This document shows positions 23,518 through 36,578 of a stretch of 64,000 bases of DNA, one piece after another. The notes beneath the pieces are model-generated. The model ran no database searches. It was not told the origin of the DNA and saw nothing but the letters and a program-made list of their open reading frames with translations. The position numbers were made by a program, and so were the translations under genes. Within the stretch, counting starts at the first letter, position 1; each line of letters opens with the position of its first letter. The DNA comes from Sipunculus nudus (Eukaryota > Annelida > Sipuncula > Golfingiida > Sipunculidae): positions 14,192,882-14,256,881 of the forward strand of contig CM049317.1 in NCBI GenBank assembly GCA_026874595.1, written 5' to 3'.

Positions 23518-23605
23518 GTTGTTTTTTATGAAACTATAAAAAAGAGATGAAATGGCCCATGGGTGATGATGCTCTGCTAAATTTGACACACCACTAAAGG
23601 TCACA

Positions 23606-23613
23606 CTATATAG
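23606..23613 (-). promoter_or_regulatory. TATA-like box upstream of the receptor start
   Basis: CTATATAG lies about 90 bases upstream of the ATG at 23515-23517 on the minus strand. It is a plausible core promoter, allowing a 5' leader of about 60 bases. No other promoter element is recognisable. Confidence 0.35.
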
Positions 23614-24015
23614 TCAAAGGTCACTGTGATTTACTTTAGGGCTTGCAAGGAGATTTTAGCAGAATTTCCCTGCTTATAAAATTTGAACATCCAAGGTCAA
23701 ATGGTTACAATGTGTGCTCCTGAAAGATGAAGTATGTCATTCTAAACAGAAAACTCAACATATTACATACACTATGTACAAAACTGTGCATGATAAAAGA
23801 TAACAAAAAATGCAGCAATACTGAAAATACTATCATAGTTGTATCCCGGCAAAAGTGATATCATCGTATACTGCTACAAGCAAAGAGTTCCACAAAGCTG
23901 CCATTTTAAAATTAATTAATTGCAATTTCTACATATTTGAATTTGCGTTCACACAAATAATTCTTCAAATATTACAAGCCTTCGCCCGTCACTGGAAGGA
24001 TATTCATAGATTCAT
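23614..24015. other. Spacer between receptor promoter and duplicated unit
   Basis: No gene or repeat recognised. Includes the presumed upstream region of the receptor gene. Confidence 0.4.
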
Positions 24016-24186
24016 AGACCAACTAGAAAAAATTAAGTATTACCACTTACAAATCAGGGACCGCTTATACATCATTTAGAAACAATCCTGAAAAATAGGA
24101 AAGCATTTTTCCACATGAATGAGAGTTAAGTATGGCACTATCTGGCCAGGTGTACTTAATTCCCTCACCTGTGGACAGGTGTACAA

Positions 24187-24192
24187 GTCTCT

Positions 24193-24253
<61 letters not shown>

Positions 24254-24260
24254 AGGGACG
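24187..24260 (+). tRNA. tRNA-Asn (GTT), best-preserved copy
   Basis: A 74-base cloverleaf: acceptor GTCTCTG pairing with CAGGGAC, D arm gcgcaatcggttagcgc, anticodon arm ttcgg-ctGTTaa-ccgaa with anticodon GTT, and T arm ggtgg-ttcaagc-ccacc. No intron. The discriminator base is G, as expected for tRNA-Asn. A TTTT at 24269-24272 can terminate RNA polymerase III. The A and B boxes are internal. Of the copies in the window, this is the one most likely to be expressed. Confidence 0.93.
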
Positions 24261-24501
24261 ATGTGCATGTTTTATCGTCCTCGAAACAAAAAAAAGGGGT
24301 CTTCAATCCAAAATAGATATGTGTTGTTCATGAACGTCTGGCCTTATCAAGGATTAACGGTTTTGTCTGTTTACAGGATATCTGATATGGAAAAACCAGC
24401 ATAAATTGAAGCACAGCGCTATCTATCGATGCTCACACAATGTAGTGCATGTTGTTTGTATATATAGCACAAAAACATGTCATACATATAATTAAATATA
24501 T

Positions 24502-25061
24502 AGCCCGATTGAATGGGACTCAATATTATTGGGCCCGCCATATATTGAGTCCGATCGCCATACAGTGAAAGTTTCTACAATATAAGCCTCAGACTACACG
24601 CCACCCAATGCCCTTGTAACCAGTGTCAACGGGCTTATTACCCCGTGCCTGCGGTCATTCTTCAGAGCCGGGCCCGTTGAAACAAAATGTAACAACATTT
24701 TAGCTGTCAATCACTCGAGTCAGCGAGGCTATCAGTGAGGTCATCAAGTGCGCCTGTTCAACCGTTCTTCCCTGTCCCTACTAAACTGGCTGACACGCCT
24801 CTGGTAAAAACGTCGGTAAATGTTTAAAAATGATGATCCAAGTTTACTTTTGGTTGCTATCGAAACCATGAAACATATGCTTATTGGTGTTAAAATAGTA
24901 TAATCCTGTGTCTTGTTGATTGGCAGTAAACAGGCAGTCAAAGAAGATGCAACGGATCCGTTCCATCTTCCGTGGCTTATATTGTAAAAACTCTCACTGT
25001 ATGGCTATCGGACTCAATATATGGCAGGGCCTAATAATATTCAGTCCGATTGACGCGGGCT
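24502..25061. mobile_element. Mutator-like MITE with about 88-bp inverted repeats
   Basis: The element starts AGCCCG and ends CGGGCT. The first 87 bases (24502-24588) and the last 88 (24974-25061) are imperfect inverted repeats, including tatattgagtccgat on the left and atcggactcaatata on the right. It is flanked by an 11-base direct repeat, attaaatatat, at 24491-24501 and 25062-25072. In the paralogous copies near 49279 and 50307 this target occurs once, followed directly by agaacat, the sequence seen here after 25072, so those are empty sites. No coding capacity in 560 bases. Long inverted repeats and a 9-11 base duplication fit Mutator-like elements. Confidence 0.85.
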
Positions 25062-26536
25062 ATTAAATATATAGAACATCGCAATTACCAGCAACACCGG
25101 GACTGAGCAAAGTGGTCGTCATTTTGGTGTGTTATGTTAAATATTTAGTGTATTTACTATTTCTTAGCATACATGTGCAACAAATTGCCTGGTTTTAAAT
25201 TACACATTGATATTTTCTTTTAAAAATCCGAACAAGAAATTTGCTAGAGAAAAAATGAATCAAACTAAGGTGGAATCTTTAGTCCTGATCGAATCATTAG
25301 CTAACATAAGGAAACTCAGCCAGGTGTTTCTTTTTGTTTCAACGAGACAGAATTAACTATTTATTATGTAAGGTATTTATGACTTATGTTACTTTGCAAT
25401 TGCAGTATTTAGTTTTAGGCTATTTTCATAAGTGTTATCTGAAAGTGTTTCCGTATATTTTTATAAGAAAGGACTTTTCATATAGACAAATACACGCCCC
25501 TAAGGTTATCGTGACAAGAAATACAGGGTATCCTTATCATAGGTGAAAACCAAGTTACACAAGTTCCCGGTATAGCAATCGTTTTCCCAGAAACAATACA
25601 ACCCTGTTTATACGAAAATAAAATAAGCATCTGATCACCGTCCCTGCTGCTCACACAAACCATGTATTCAATTCCTTTCTTCAACAAAAAATGACGGACG
25701 TTGATAACATTAGTTAACATTATAATAATATTATTTTTTCGGTTCGAGCCCCAGTTGTGCTTTTTCTTGTTGTTTAAAGTCGCCTTTAAGTCCAGAAGGT
25801 GGCCGTATTAGAAGAAGATGTATGTACACATGTTCCAAATTTTTTATATTAAGCGAGGTTATCAGCTGGATAAACGTTTGGAACCGAGAGGTAGCCATTA
25901 TCTAGAACAAATATTCACCTACCCGTGTGTGTATAGTCAGTTATGCGGAACTGTGTTCGTGTGCTTTGTACAAATTAACACATTCAGTTTTTAAATGTAT
26001 CCTTGATTAAGTCAATCCACAAGATTCGCTTTCACTATTTTGATATATTAAAATTTAAATTATATCCTTGCTAATTTTATGCTAAACTGGGTTCCAATAT
26101 TTTTTATTTAATAAGTAATTTACGGTGTTCATTTATTCGATGTGTTGAAATTACCAACGGTAAAGCTCAACCACCCATACCTTGCTGTTTTACATAATTA
26201 TCATTTGCAATTCTTAAATACACACGAGTCGACAAAGTTTTATACACGAAATGTACGACTTTTGATTTGGAAAGATTTCTTATATTCATTTCAATAATAT
26301 CCTTACTTTATTATAAATATATATATTTACTTAATTTGTGATCAATTTATTTAAAATGTTTCAACAAAAAATACATTCAGCAGGAGATGTTAAATACTGT
26401 CATACCTGTCAAATGATAGCTTCATCCATCCAAGAAATTATTTTTCTCGGTCATAGATAAAAAAAAATTGTTTTGGATTTAAATTATTATGTTTATCTCA
26501 AAAGTTGACAAAAAGATTTATTGAGTGGCTTTTACA

Positions 26537-26537
<1 letters not shown>

Positions 26538-26582
<45 letters not shown>
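26538..26582. repeat. (TC)n microsatellite
   Basis: About 22 TC units at a position homologous to the longer tract at 53083-53134 in the other duplicate. Confidence 0.95.
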
Positions 26583-26585
<3 letters not shown>

Positions 26586-27233
26586 GTTCTGCCTCGCAGA
26601 TCTTGTCCCACTAAGGGTAAAATGGATTGGAGACCTCGTTGATAACCCTTGAATGAAGATCTGCTTCCGCTGGAGATTCTTTCACCCTGGGGCCTAGTTG
26701 ATATATGTGATTGATACGACTGGACTTCCCTTTATTTATAATCAACCCCACTGATAGGCACTGAATATTCATATGAGGACAGGAAAAAAACAGATGTACA
26801 ATGCGGAACCCACACACGGGTCCCCTCACCTCTCAAATAATTGCCCTTAGCTTCTGACCTCTGAGCTTGGTGGCTCGGCATGGACAATTGCCTCTGCTTA
26901 CTCAACCGCAACAGGAGAAACAAACGTTTTGTGTGGAACAGGTATCAACCGGTAACATAAGTAAACTTCAAAGAGCTCAGCAAAATGTGTTTGGTCAGTA
27001 TGATTATTGTCATTTAAAAAAAATGCCATGAATACTTCAATTATGAAAATTGTCCACAATTTAATGCAATGCTAAACAAAAACTATCCTGATAAACGTGG
27101 GAATTTAGCATAAGGTTTATAAAATTATCTTGGTATAAATATTTGATAAAGTACAACAAAAGACGCCACTAATCAATTACAGACAGCTTTGTTGTGTATT
27201 CATTGTCCATTTCCCTATTCATTGAACCAGCAT

Positions 27234-27251
27234 CTCTCTCTATCTCTCTCA

Positions 27252-27290
<39 letters not shown>
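27234..27290. repeat. (TC)n microsatellite, interrupted
   Basis: TC-rich tract interrupted once by an atttt string near 27250. Confidence 0.9.
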
Positions 27291-27292
<2 letters not shown>

Positions 27293-27821
27293 ACTTTCTT
27301 GTATGAAGTGAATATTAAGTGTAATTTTTATAATCTTGGCATATACATGTACATTAAATTCCCCTGGTGTGATATTACCCGATGATATTTCCTGACAAAG
27401 TTCAGAGTTCTACACTTTATTATTGCCAGTTGAAATTGACTTCACATGATGACTTATAAGTTCAGGGAGTTGTCGTATCTGTGAGGGGAATACTGTACAT
27501 ACACGTGTTTCCAATGTTTTGATAGTAAACGCACTGATTTGCTGAACAAACATCAGTGCAGTAACTCATCAACTGAGGCAGGTAACACACAGATAGTAGT
27601 CATCTAGGACAGATATTCATCTACCCCTCACACGAAGAAGTCAAACGATTCCGTGATTATTGTCCGGACCATCTCAGGAAAAAATGATGATTTTCCCACA
27701 GGAAAAAGCTAGAATAACACTAATGTTACTCACTAGACCTCTAATATAATCTTGTCGATATGATTTTCAGAACAGGACATTTGTTTTTATTAGGACTTCA
27801 GTGCTTAAACTGTTAATGCAA

Positions 27822-27918
27822 GTGTGTGTAATACTTTTTAAGTGTAATCCGAAAATACATTCTAACTTGCAATTTTGTGTAATACTTTGTAAGTGTAATC
27901 CGAAAATACATTTCTTTT
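27822..27918. repeat. Local tandem duplication, unit about 50 bp
   Basis: gtgtaatact, then aagtgtaatccgaaaataca, occurs twice in succession, separated by an AT-rich spacer. It lies inside duplicate A. Confidence 0.8.
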
Positions 27919-30428
27919 TCCGTATCTTATTCCCATTTATCATGAACCATCTGACATTATCAGTCAGATATATTATTATGATAAAATTAGGTTTTATCAA
28001 TCTTAAATACATGCAGCTCTGTCTTCGGGGCAAATTATTCAAGTTTCCATATGTACATTGAAATTTCCTTGTCACTATTGCATTCATGTTGACATGCTAA
28101 AGTCTGTGCGTGTGTGTACTTGTTGTCTTATGTTTATTTACTGGCATGTATTTCTTGCGGTAGAGAGAATCTTTAACACAAACAAGTTTGATCCCTGCAT
28201 CTAGATCTGTGTATATGTAAGCCTGAAAGGAAAAACATCAGGGATATCTCTATCAGAGATTATCTCTGTGATTAAAAGATCACTCCCACAAAATTGAGTA
28301 ATTTCAGAAAGACAAAGCCTAATGCAGGAGATTATTATACTCAAATTATGTGTTATAAGCGAAATACACCTACCCCGAAACATTATCAAATGAGGTATAC
28401 AATATTTATTATAAAAGTGTTTAACTTTCGTTAGAAAATACATGTACACGTGTAGTCAGCTCAGCCACAAAAAAAAGAATTATGGTGCCAAGTTCAAAAG
28501 TCAAAAGGTCAGATCGGGTGTAAACGTAGCCTGCTAAGGCCATGTGTCCGGACTTTGTACATCATCGCGAAACCTAAAACACAGGTGTGTGGAGGTGGGT
28601 AGTTTACACACATGCACTTTGTACCTGCCAAGCATACTGAGGCACGTTGGTGTGTCAAGCAATCCGTATTCACATGGGTAGCTTATTATGGTACAAAACG
28701 ACCCGTATGTGTTAATTTAGTGATGTAAATAATCGTCCATTAGCAACAGGGCCCCGGCCAGGTAATTGTTCCTGCATCTAGGTACACAGGAGTACACACT
28801 CTATCAGTAGAAGTAATTGGTGCCTGAAACGCTACTTGTTCTATCTGGTATAATGTATTTTAGATATACGTATGATACTCGAAATGCATATCGGGCTTTT
28901 TTTAATTACTTTAACAATGCTGTCATCCTTGTCAGGCAGTCAACTATTTGAGGCACAGTTAATTATCAAACTTACATCCCTGCAGCCTTTGGAGTTGAGT
29001 AGATTCCGTTGTTCTATCTTTCAACATTGATGCAAATTTTATACTTCTGTATAGTAACCATGTGAAATTTATCAATTTTATCATTTATTAATTTATTATT
29101 TCTTTTTCAGGCCATCCACTAGGGGCGATCATTTAATACATTTAAGTGACACAATCTGTTTCTACTGTAACATATAATGGCATATCTGGACGAAATTTAT
29201 ACAATTTGTATTATTTCAAATGTCATTGATATATGTAACTGTACCTAGATCCTTTTTAAAATAACTGGCGCTGTGTAAGTAGAAACACAAGTAACGTAGT
29301 TGCAACGTATAATAGGATTTATTGATAAATGGGCTATATCATAAACGGTTATTTTTCCTTTCCTTTCCCTTTTGTGCCCAAACTACTTATGCAATTATTG
29401 GGAATGTTGTTTATCAAAGTCTCCGAAAATGTACCATGTGTCACTCAACATATAACTTATTTTCGTTATGTGTCACATGTTAATCGGGCAGGCTTTATTA
29501 AATAAATTAACTTAATTTCATGTTACATGCAAATACGCTGGAATTTTGCATAAGTCATATACTTTTATCTAGGCTTATATATTTTATTCAGAGCAAGAAA
29601 AATGATATATCGGAGACGTTTAACACATAAAACATATAAAATATATGAATATGTACCTGTTTTGATATGCTTTAATTTGGTGTTCGTATCATGTAAATGA
29701 GTTTGAAATATGTATGATCGTCAACACACTAAGCAGTAAAAGACTATTTAAGATCTGTTGAATGTCCTTGCCATTAAATGTGCATCCGAATTAATATACA
29801 TATGCCCACAGTTTCACAAATTAAGTTTAAATCATGACGCATTCATTGACATCAAAATCTATTCTTTGTCGGCTTTTCATTATTTACGCCGCAATATTTA
29901 CCTCATACAGATTCATCAGAGTAATTTCTATGTGGGGAATATGTGATCGTTTTTATGAATCGAAAGATATTCCTTTACTTTATCGTTGATCCTTATTATT
30001 ACAACAGACCTGGTATGTTTCTTAAGTCCTGTGCTATGCACTTCACTTTAATTTGAATGAAAGATTTAACCACAAAGATAAATGAGATCAATATGTTGTT
30101 ACCCAGAATATAACATGATGCTTTATCACTGCTATCATATCACATATTTTAGCTCAGTGTCTAGTACAGATTACACATCAACAATTTGGCATATCATTTG
30201 TATATGAAAATATAACACCTGAGACCGGTGTGCAGACTATCTAGAAACAAGAGAAAGAATAGCTAGAGAAATTACCCCGTCCTTAACAAGAACAGGACTA
30301 AATTGTGGTATCGGTTGTTTATTGCGTCTTGACGTTTTAATTTATTCAAATAGTATTGAAGACGAGGATTTTATTATGGTGCGACCTTCTTACAGCTCCG
30401 CTTCAGTAACCATGGGCACTCTGGTTGT

Positions 30429-30797
30429 TTGTGAGTACTGCCTGTTGGAATGTGCAATGGCTGTTTATGTGTGTACTGGCTGTTTATGTGTGTACTGCTG
30501 TTTAGGTGTGTACTGGCTGTTTAAGTGTGTACTGGCTGTTTATGTGTGAACTGGCTGTTTTATGTGTACTGGCTGTTTGTGTGCACTGGTTGTCTATGTG
30601 TACTTGCTGTTTGTGAGTTCACTGACTGTTTATTTGTACTTGCTGTTCGTGTGTCTACTGGCTGTTTATGTGTACTTGCTGTTTGTGTGTACAGGTTGTT
30701 TATATGTGTACAGGTTGTTCGTGTGTGTACTGGCTGTTTGTGTGAGTACTAGTTGTTTATGTGTGTACAGGTTCTTTGTGTGTGTACTGGTTGCTCG
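30429..30797. repeat. Minisatellite, unit 18-20 bp, copy A
   Basis: Tandem variants of tgtgtgtactggctgtttat. Units alternate between 18 and 20 bases, with substitutions (ctt, gtt, ttc). All forward frames stay largely open and give Cys/Leu/Val-rich strings by composition alone. It is orthologous in position to the longer array at 56661-57570. Confidence 0.95.
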
Positions 30798-31990
30798 TGC
30801 ATTTATTCAATCAGAATACACAGAAAACTTTGGTTTCAACCGATTGTTAATCGAACCTATCCGGTCGGCTGCACTACCCGTGCTCTATGTCTTGACTGTC
30901 CTAAAAGTATAAAAACCATATTATGCAAACATCATTTATTTAGGTGAGACGATTTATTATTACGTCCGTCTACAAACATAAATAACAAGCATAACCAAAT
31001 ATATAAGAGCAGGATTTTTTTTCAATGTTTCTGGCTGCATATCTTGCAATACTTTGTTTTTTACCACCATGGAGTGATATGCATGTCTTGAAACCATCTT
31101 TGTTAGCACATTTCCTGTTACCCACTTGTGACTTGTAGGGAATAAGTTTAAAATTATTTCCCAACCGGAATCATGGACTCAGATAACAAGGGGTACCTTT
31201 AAATCCAATTGTAACAAGTCATTAAAATTTGTTGTCGGTGATCAGCTGGAATGTGTTGCATGTTGGTACACGTATATATTATTTTTTATCTGAAAATTAT
31301 CAATATTATTGATATTCTTAATGCTTGTCAGTAGAAGAAGTTTTCCTAAATGAGGCAGCTTCTTGGGGCTTTTCCTCCGTTGTGGTAGGTTAAGTGTACA
31401 TATTATCTAAGAGATCAACATTGTCTTACAGGTTTTGAGGAGATTATGGTTAACTTAAAAGGATCCAATCACCTATCTGACCTTTATAAACTAAAGGTTA
31501 CCTTTAGAGCTATTATAAAAAAAAAAGCCAGAAAAAGTGGATATCTCGGTACACAGGCTGCTTCTTTTGTTTATATAAACGTGTTTATAATGTGTTGGGG
31601 CCAACAAAAATAATCAAAACAAATTCAACAAGGGCATCTGGCAGCAAAGTCAGATAAGCCAGAACTTGGCAAATGGCGTTTTGCAACAAGGGAACGTTAT
31701 ACCTTTGCATGTATGCAACCTACCATAGGTTACAAATAGGTTACATGTTTACAAACATGTTGTTGATTAACAAGTTCACACATTGTTATAAGGCCTTATA
31801 AGATCTTTTCGCAACCAGAATTATCATTAGATCATTTAAATGTACACAGAGGAAGCCAGAAATTACAAATTCTTTTTAAAAAAGTAGGTGATAAAACTCA
31901 ATAAAATTTCATATATATTTGCGGAACTCCACTCTAAACTTTTTTTAGTATAACTATTCCAAATAACATTGTTCAAAGGAATGGAAGACC

Positions 31991-31992
<2 letters not shown>

Positions 31993-32048
<56 letters not shown>
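31993..32048. repeat. (TA)n microsatellite
   Basis: About 28 TA units. The duplicate at 61295-61310 has only a few, so this tract expanded after the duplication or shrank in the other copy. Confidence 0.95.
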
Positions 32049-32050
<2 letters not shown>

Positions 32051-35000
32051 TAATAGAAACCAAAGTTTACATTATTGATGGCAGCAACTAACTTGGCGCT
32101 TCTTAAATTAGTTTGTTTTAAGTGGAGGTGATTAGTGGTTGTTGTATCCAGGAAAGAACATTCAAGTAAATAATTTCTTAGAAAACGGAAACAGGCTATT
32201 TACCTGTCACAAAGAATGTATACTCTTTTGGAATGGGTATGATTGAGCAGTTTTTCATAATCTGGTTTTAGAAACACAGTGAGGCTAAGGACTTGAGCAG
32301 AGGAACTTGATGTTCCATTATAAAATTTGTGTTTATGTTCGCTGTGTAGGCCCAGGGTTCAAGCCTGGGTTTACGTATCCTGAAGGATCGCTCTTTAAAA
32401 AATGCTTCCTCATTTCTATAAACATTTTGTCTTGTTCAGTTTTAATCTATAACGATTCTTGGTTAAAGCATTGGTATATTTGTTAGATGTGCATGCTCGC
32501 ATTTAGTGTAAAAGATAAATACTTATTGACAACTATTATTTTATCATTTTGATTTCATTGATTACTGAAATATTACTTAGTAAGTTTATTATTACGTCAA
32601 CAGCACAACTCAATTATCCAAAGTTTGATGAATAGGATTCAGATCGAGATAAAACATCAACACAGGAGGAAAGAAGAATAGCATTGACAATAAATGGTCT
32701 TCTAATTAGAATTTATGATGACTGTATGATACGATTTACGTTGATAATCGCAATTAGCCAGGATTGGGTGAATTTCTAATCTGGCTGAGCTGGGCAAGTC
32801 AGAAATATGAACATACCAGATTGCAGTCCTAGAGCCAACTAAAGGGGATATGTGTTTGGTCTAATCCAGATTACAATGGCGATCTGGGCCTGCCCCGTTA
32901 AAAACTGCTTCTGGAAAAGAAAAACGACCCAAGTGCAGTTTAGAATACTTAATGATCGTTTTTATTCCCAAGTAGGTGGAAACATGGTTATTGTAAGAGT
33001 ATAAATTAGTTGCCTGAAACTAAAATGAATTATATTTTAAGTAATCTTATCATGATTCGTGTGATATAGGAATATCTTTTTAATAATAGCTATGATTCCA
33101 TTTGGGTATGACAGTATGGATTTTAATGAAATAATGTGCAACATGCATGGTCGTTTAACAAAATACATTTCTGCATATTTATCTGTAAATATTTATGAAA
33201 AAACATGTTGGTTTTTATATCATACGGAAACTCCCATTTTTTATCTCACATTACTAGGAGAAAAAGGGAAGGGGAAATAGCAAAACAAAATGAAGTATAA
33301 GCACAGCTAGTTTGTGTTATATATCAGTAGTATAATAGTGTTGTTTGTAAAGAAATGCACCGAAGGGCAAGCATGGGAGAATACTATGTCGCAGAGAACA
33401 ATACTTGGTATATAATCATGTGCATATATTTGATTGAACTGGTCTGAGCACAATGCTACTGTATTGGCTTAATATTTATTTGCCTGCTTCTTTTTTAATG
33501 GATATAATTGATGTCATGACATTCTTTATCACGTTTCCATTATCATAAAACAGTGTCAAATGCGGTCGCGTAAATAGGTGAGGGTATGAAATTATTAATA
33601 TTTAAGAAACGATTTTTATTACCCTTTAACTTATATTAATTTATTAATCAATTTATTTATTTGTATTTGCGCATGTTAAACAGAGACAGAGAACGGATAG
33701 ATAAGTGCAAATATAAAGAATGGTATAGCTAATTTTTTTAATATATTTATCTGTAGGACAGTTGGTACAGTGCCAAGTAAAGCATAAATGTATTTTTGCA
33801 AACAAGTGTATATTTTCTCACTCAATCTAGTCTAATACAATTTGTGGTTATTTGCGACTTTTAATATATAATACTAAATCTTAATTGATTATTCCACAAA
33901 CTTTGATTTCTTGATTATAAATTTGAAGTCCTAGTCATTCAGTAGTTGTATGTAGTATGTCCAATTTTAATCTATTACCGTCGTACAAGGACACCAGATT
34001 TTGGCAGGATTTATATAACTCCGGATCATGTTTTAAAAGTAAATTTTAATTGGCATTCAAAGAGAGAATACATTGATCCATCCTTGGGGATTTTTCGTTT
34101 TCATAACTTAATTTTACATTTTTTATGTTTTTATAAAACGGCTTTGTCCTTGATCATAAAGTTAGTTGAACTCTGGTTTATGTAAGGTCTTCAGCAGGTG
34201 ATTTGAAATATGGGTACTTCACAAATCACGTGACTGTGTCAAGAATGAGAACCGACAGTCCATTAAATATGACAACATTTAATGTGGAATCAATTATTAA
34301 ATTTATATCTATATTCTTGAAGCAGAGGTTGTTGACCAAGATATTAAACAGGCCGTACCAATTTAACGTAGTTTTTCTTCAACATGTTCAGCAATGAAGA
34401 TGTACTGTTAGCTTAGTTCAATAAATCTACTCCAGAACTGTCCACTAATGATGACCATCTAGCTTGTCCGGCTGCTGGTGGTACAAACAATGCCTGCTCC
34501 AGCACTTCCGGGTTATATTATATAGCATTTACTCTTTTTACACTATTTTTTCAACAGAAAGAGTGAAGGATTTCTTGGATTATTTGAAAGCAGATGGATT
34601 GGCTCTGTTTGTTGGTGGAAAAACGGCCTATTAAAAAAGGCCTGTGAGTCATGTTTTCATGGCTAGTTTGCCTTAAGTTACACAAACTTTTCTAAACTTT
34701 GTTGAAATCTCTGTAAAATTACAATTTATATATTAAATCAGGTGGATTTAAACCAGATAATTCTTCAACCTTTGGTTAGGTCTTCAACCAAGGGTCAGAG
34801 GAGCTAACACATTAGGAACCACCCCATCAGAGATTGAGTTCCATTTGAATATTTTAATATGAAATTTATATTACATTTGTTATGTTTGTGTTGTGTCCAT
34901 TTGGTGCAATCGTGTGACCCATGTAATCACTGGTTTATAATGTTTATTAATATTATGCCAAAGTCAACCAGCTGGAAATGGAACTTAGCTGTTTCATATA

Positions 35001-35277
35001 TGTTGAAATCTTCAGTAAACGTAATCAACTTATTTTTCACTATGTCTGAGTGCAACAATTTAGTAATATACATTTATTATGTGGACTATTTTTTTTTATT
35101 TTAATATATGCTCATCCCCCGTCTTATTCTCTCAATCTGTTGACTGCAATACTTTTATAACTAGTGGTTAAGGATCCAGTGTTAAAAGCACTACATGTGT
35201 TGGGCAATTAGGATAATATATCATTTATTGCCAATAAGGAATTTAGGTGTCAAGCAACTGATATGTGGCACAACTAA

Positions 35278-35319
35278 AAAATAATAATAATAATAATAAT
35301 AATCATAATAATAATAATG
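35278..35319. repeat. (AAT)n microsatellite
   Basis: Tandem ata/aat trinucleotides, about 13 units with one interruption. Confidence 0.9.
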
Positions 35320-35931
35320 TGTAAAAAGCATATGAGTAACAACTAGAAAACATATTAATGCATTACATATGCATTTTGAACAAACTCGCTGCACTGGATA
35401 TAAATGAGTCCCTGCAACGATTTGTTTTGCACATGTTCGACTGTATTCGTCTTCCAGATTTCAACCATCTCAAACTTACTCAGTACCTTTAGACAATACA
35501 CACTTTCAAAGTTTTCCAAGTAAGTCTGTACCAATAATACGTTCAGCAGTTTCCCCCCTTCATTCCAGTCTTTCTTTGTTAGCGACACTCATACTATTCC
35601 ACCGACAGATAATATTGAAAGTTACCACACTTTGTACGACTGACTGCCTTTTTTACTTAAGGCTTCTGTGTTATCAAATGCACATGTAATACTTGTAGAT
35701 TTGATGACCTAATTAGATTGTAGAAAAAGATGTGCTAAGAAATTAGTTAAAGAATGATGCTCTCTCCTAAATACGTCTCAAAAAAAGCATTTTATCCTTT
35801 CATATTAAGTGGGTATTTTAACAATTAACATAATTGCCACAATGCTTAATCACATATCGGTATAAGTCTAAAATAGCGAAAAGCACATAATCCTGTTTGT
35901 CACCTTCCCTGAGAAACGAATGATCTCGTTG

Positions 35932-35933
<2 letters not shown>

Positions 35934-35988
<55 letters not shown>
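35934..35988. repeat. (TA)n microsatellite
   Basis: About 27 TA units. Confidence 0.95.
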
Positions 35989-35993
<5 letters not shown>

Positions 35994-36490
35994 CGATGGG
36001 AGATTAGAGAGTTATTGCAACAAATAATAATTAAATATAATACTGCATATCGCCAGTATTCATGTTGGCTGAGGGGGTGCTTCTGCCCGGAGCATCAATC
36101 TATTATCCTTGATCACATGAACCTGGCGGGCCTTCCATCATTAATGTAAGATTTAAGTCATTCACCTGGTTAATTTCCTGGCAAACTAGGTCTATATGTA
36201 CAGAAACTTTTTAATTTTTTATTACATATACTGTTTACTAGTTATAGATACAGGTATATAAATTCAGAATATCAAGGTGTTTTCACATTTTCACACTATA
36301 TGGAACAGAGAGTAATATGTCAGTGCTCACACAATGGAATGAGAGTAATGCCCAGTTCATTGACATGAATGGGAGACCCCTCAAATGAAGTGCTAAAAGT
36401 GCTTCTTGAATATTAATACTGCAAACACAAAATGTATGCTACCAGGAAAAGGATGATAATTAATGGTATAGATACCAAACGTCATGCACC

Positions 36491-36493
<3 letters not shown>

Positions 36494-36577
<84 letters not shown>
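36494..36577. repeat. Compound (CT)n-(TA)n microsatellite
   Basis: A CT tract (36494-36522), a short cagt link, then a TA tract (36527-36577). Confidence 0.95.

Positions 36578-36578
<1 letters not shown>

Larger units (their letters stand above)
24016..34425. repeat. Segmental duplication, copy A (about 10.4 kb)
   Basis: The order of recognisable segments matches that of 49937-63775: tRNA-Asn block; 25470-25750 (cf. 50600-51010); 26000-27150 (cf. 52570-53720); 28090-28580 (cf. 54950-55400); 29000-30430 (cf. 55850-56660); minisatellite; 30800-31520 (cf. 57570-58264); 31530-34425 (cf. 60825-63775). Matching stretches are often nearly identical for 50-100 bases, interrupted by small indels that break every open frame, so the unit appears non-coding. 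Copy A uniquely carries the MITE at 24502-25061. Confidence 0.85.

Noticed and set aside
24119-24316. Open frames across the tRNA-Asn block
   Set aside because: They simply translate a tRNA gene and its flanks; the same string appears at 48962 for the same reason.
29758-29946. 62-codon open frame conserved in the duplicate at 55996
   Set aside because: Differences between copies are mostly amino-acid changing, as in neutral sequence. Related, broken copies occur at about 42950 and 48480, and there is no splice or promoter context.
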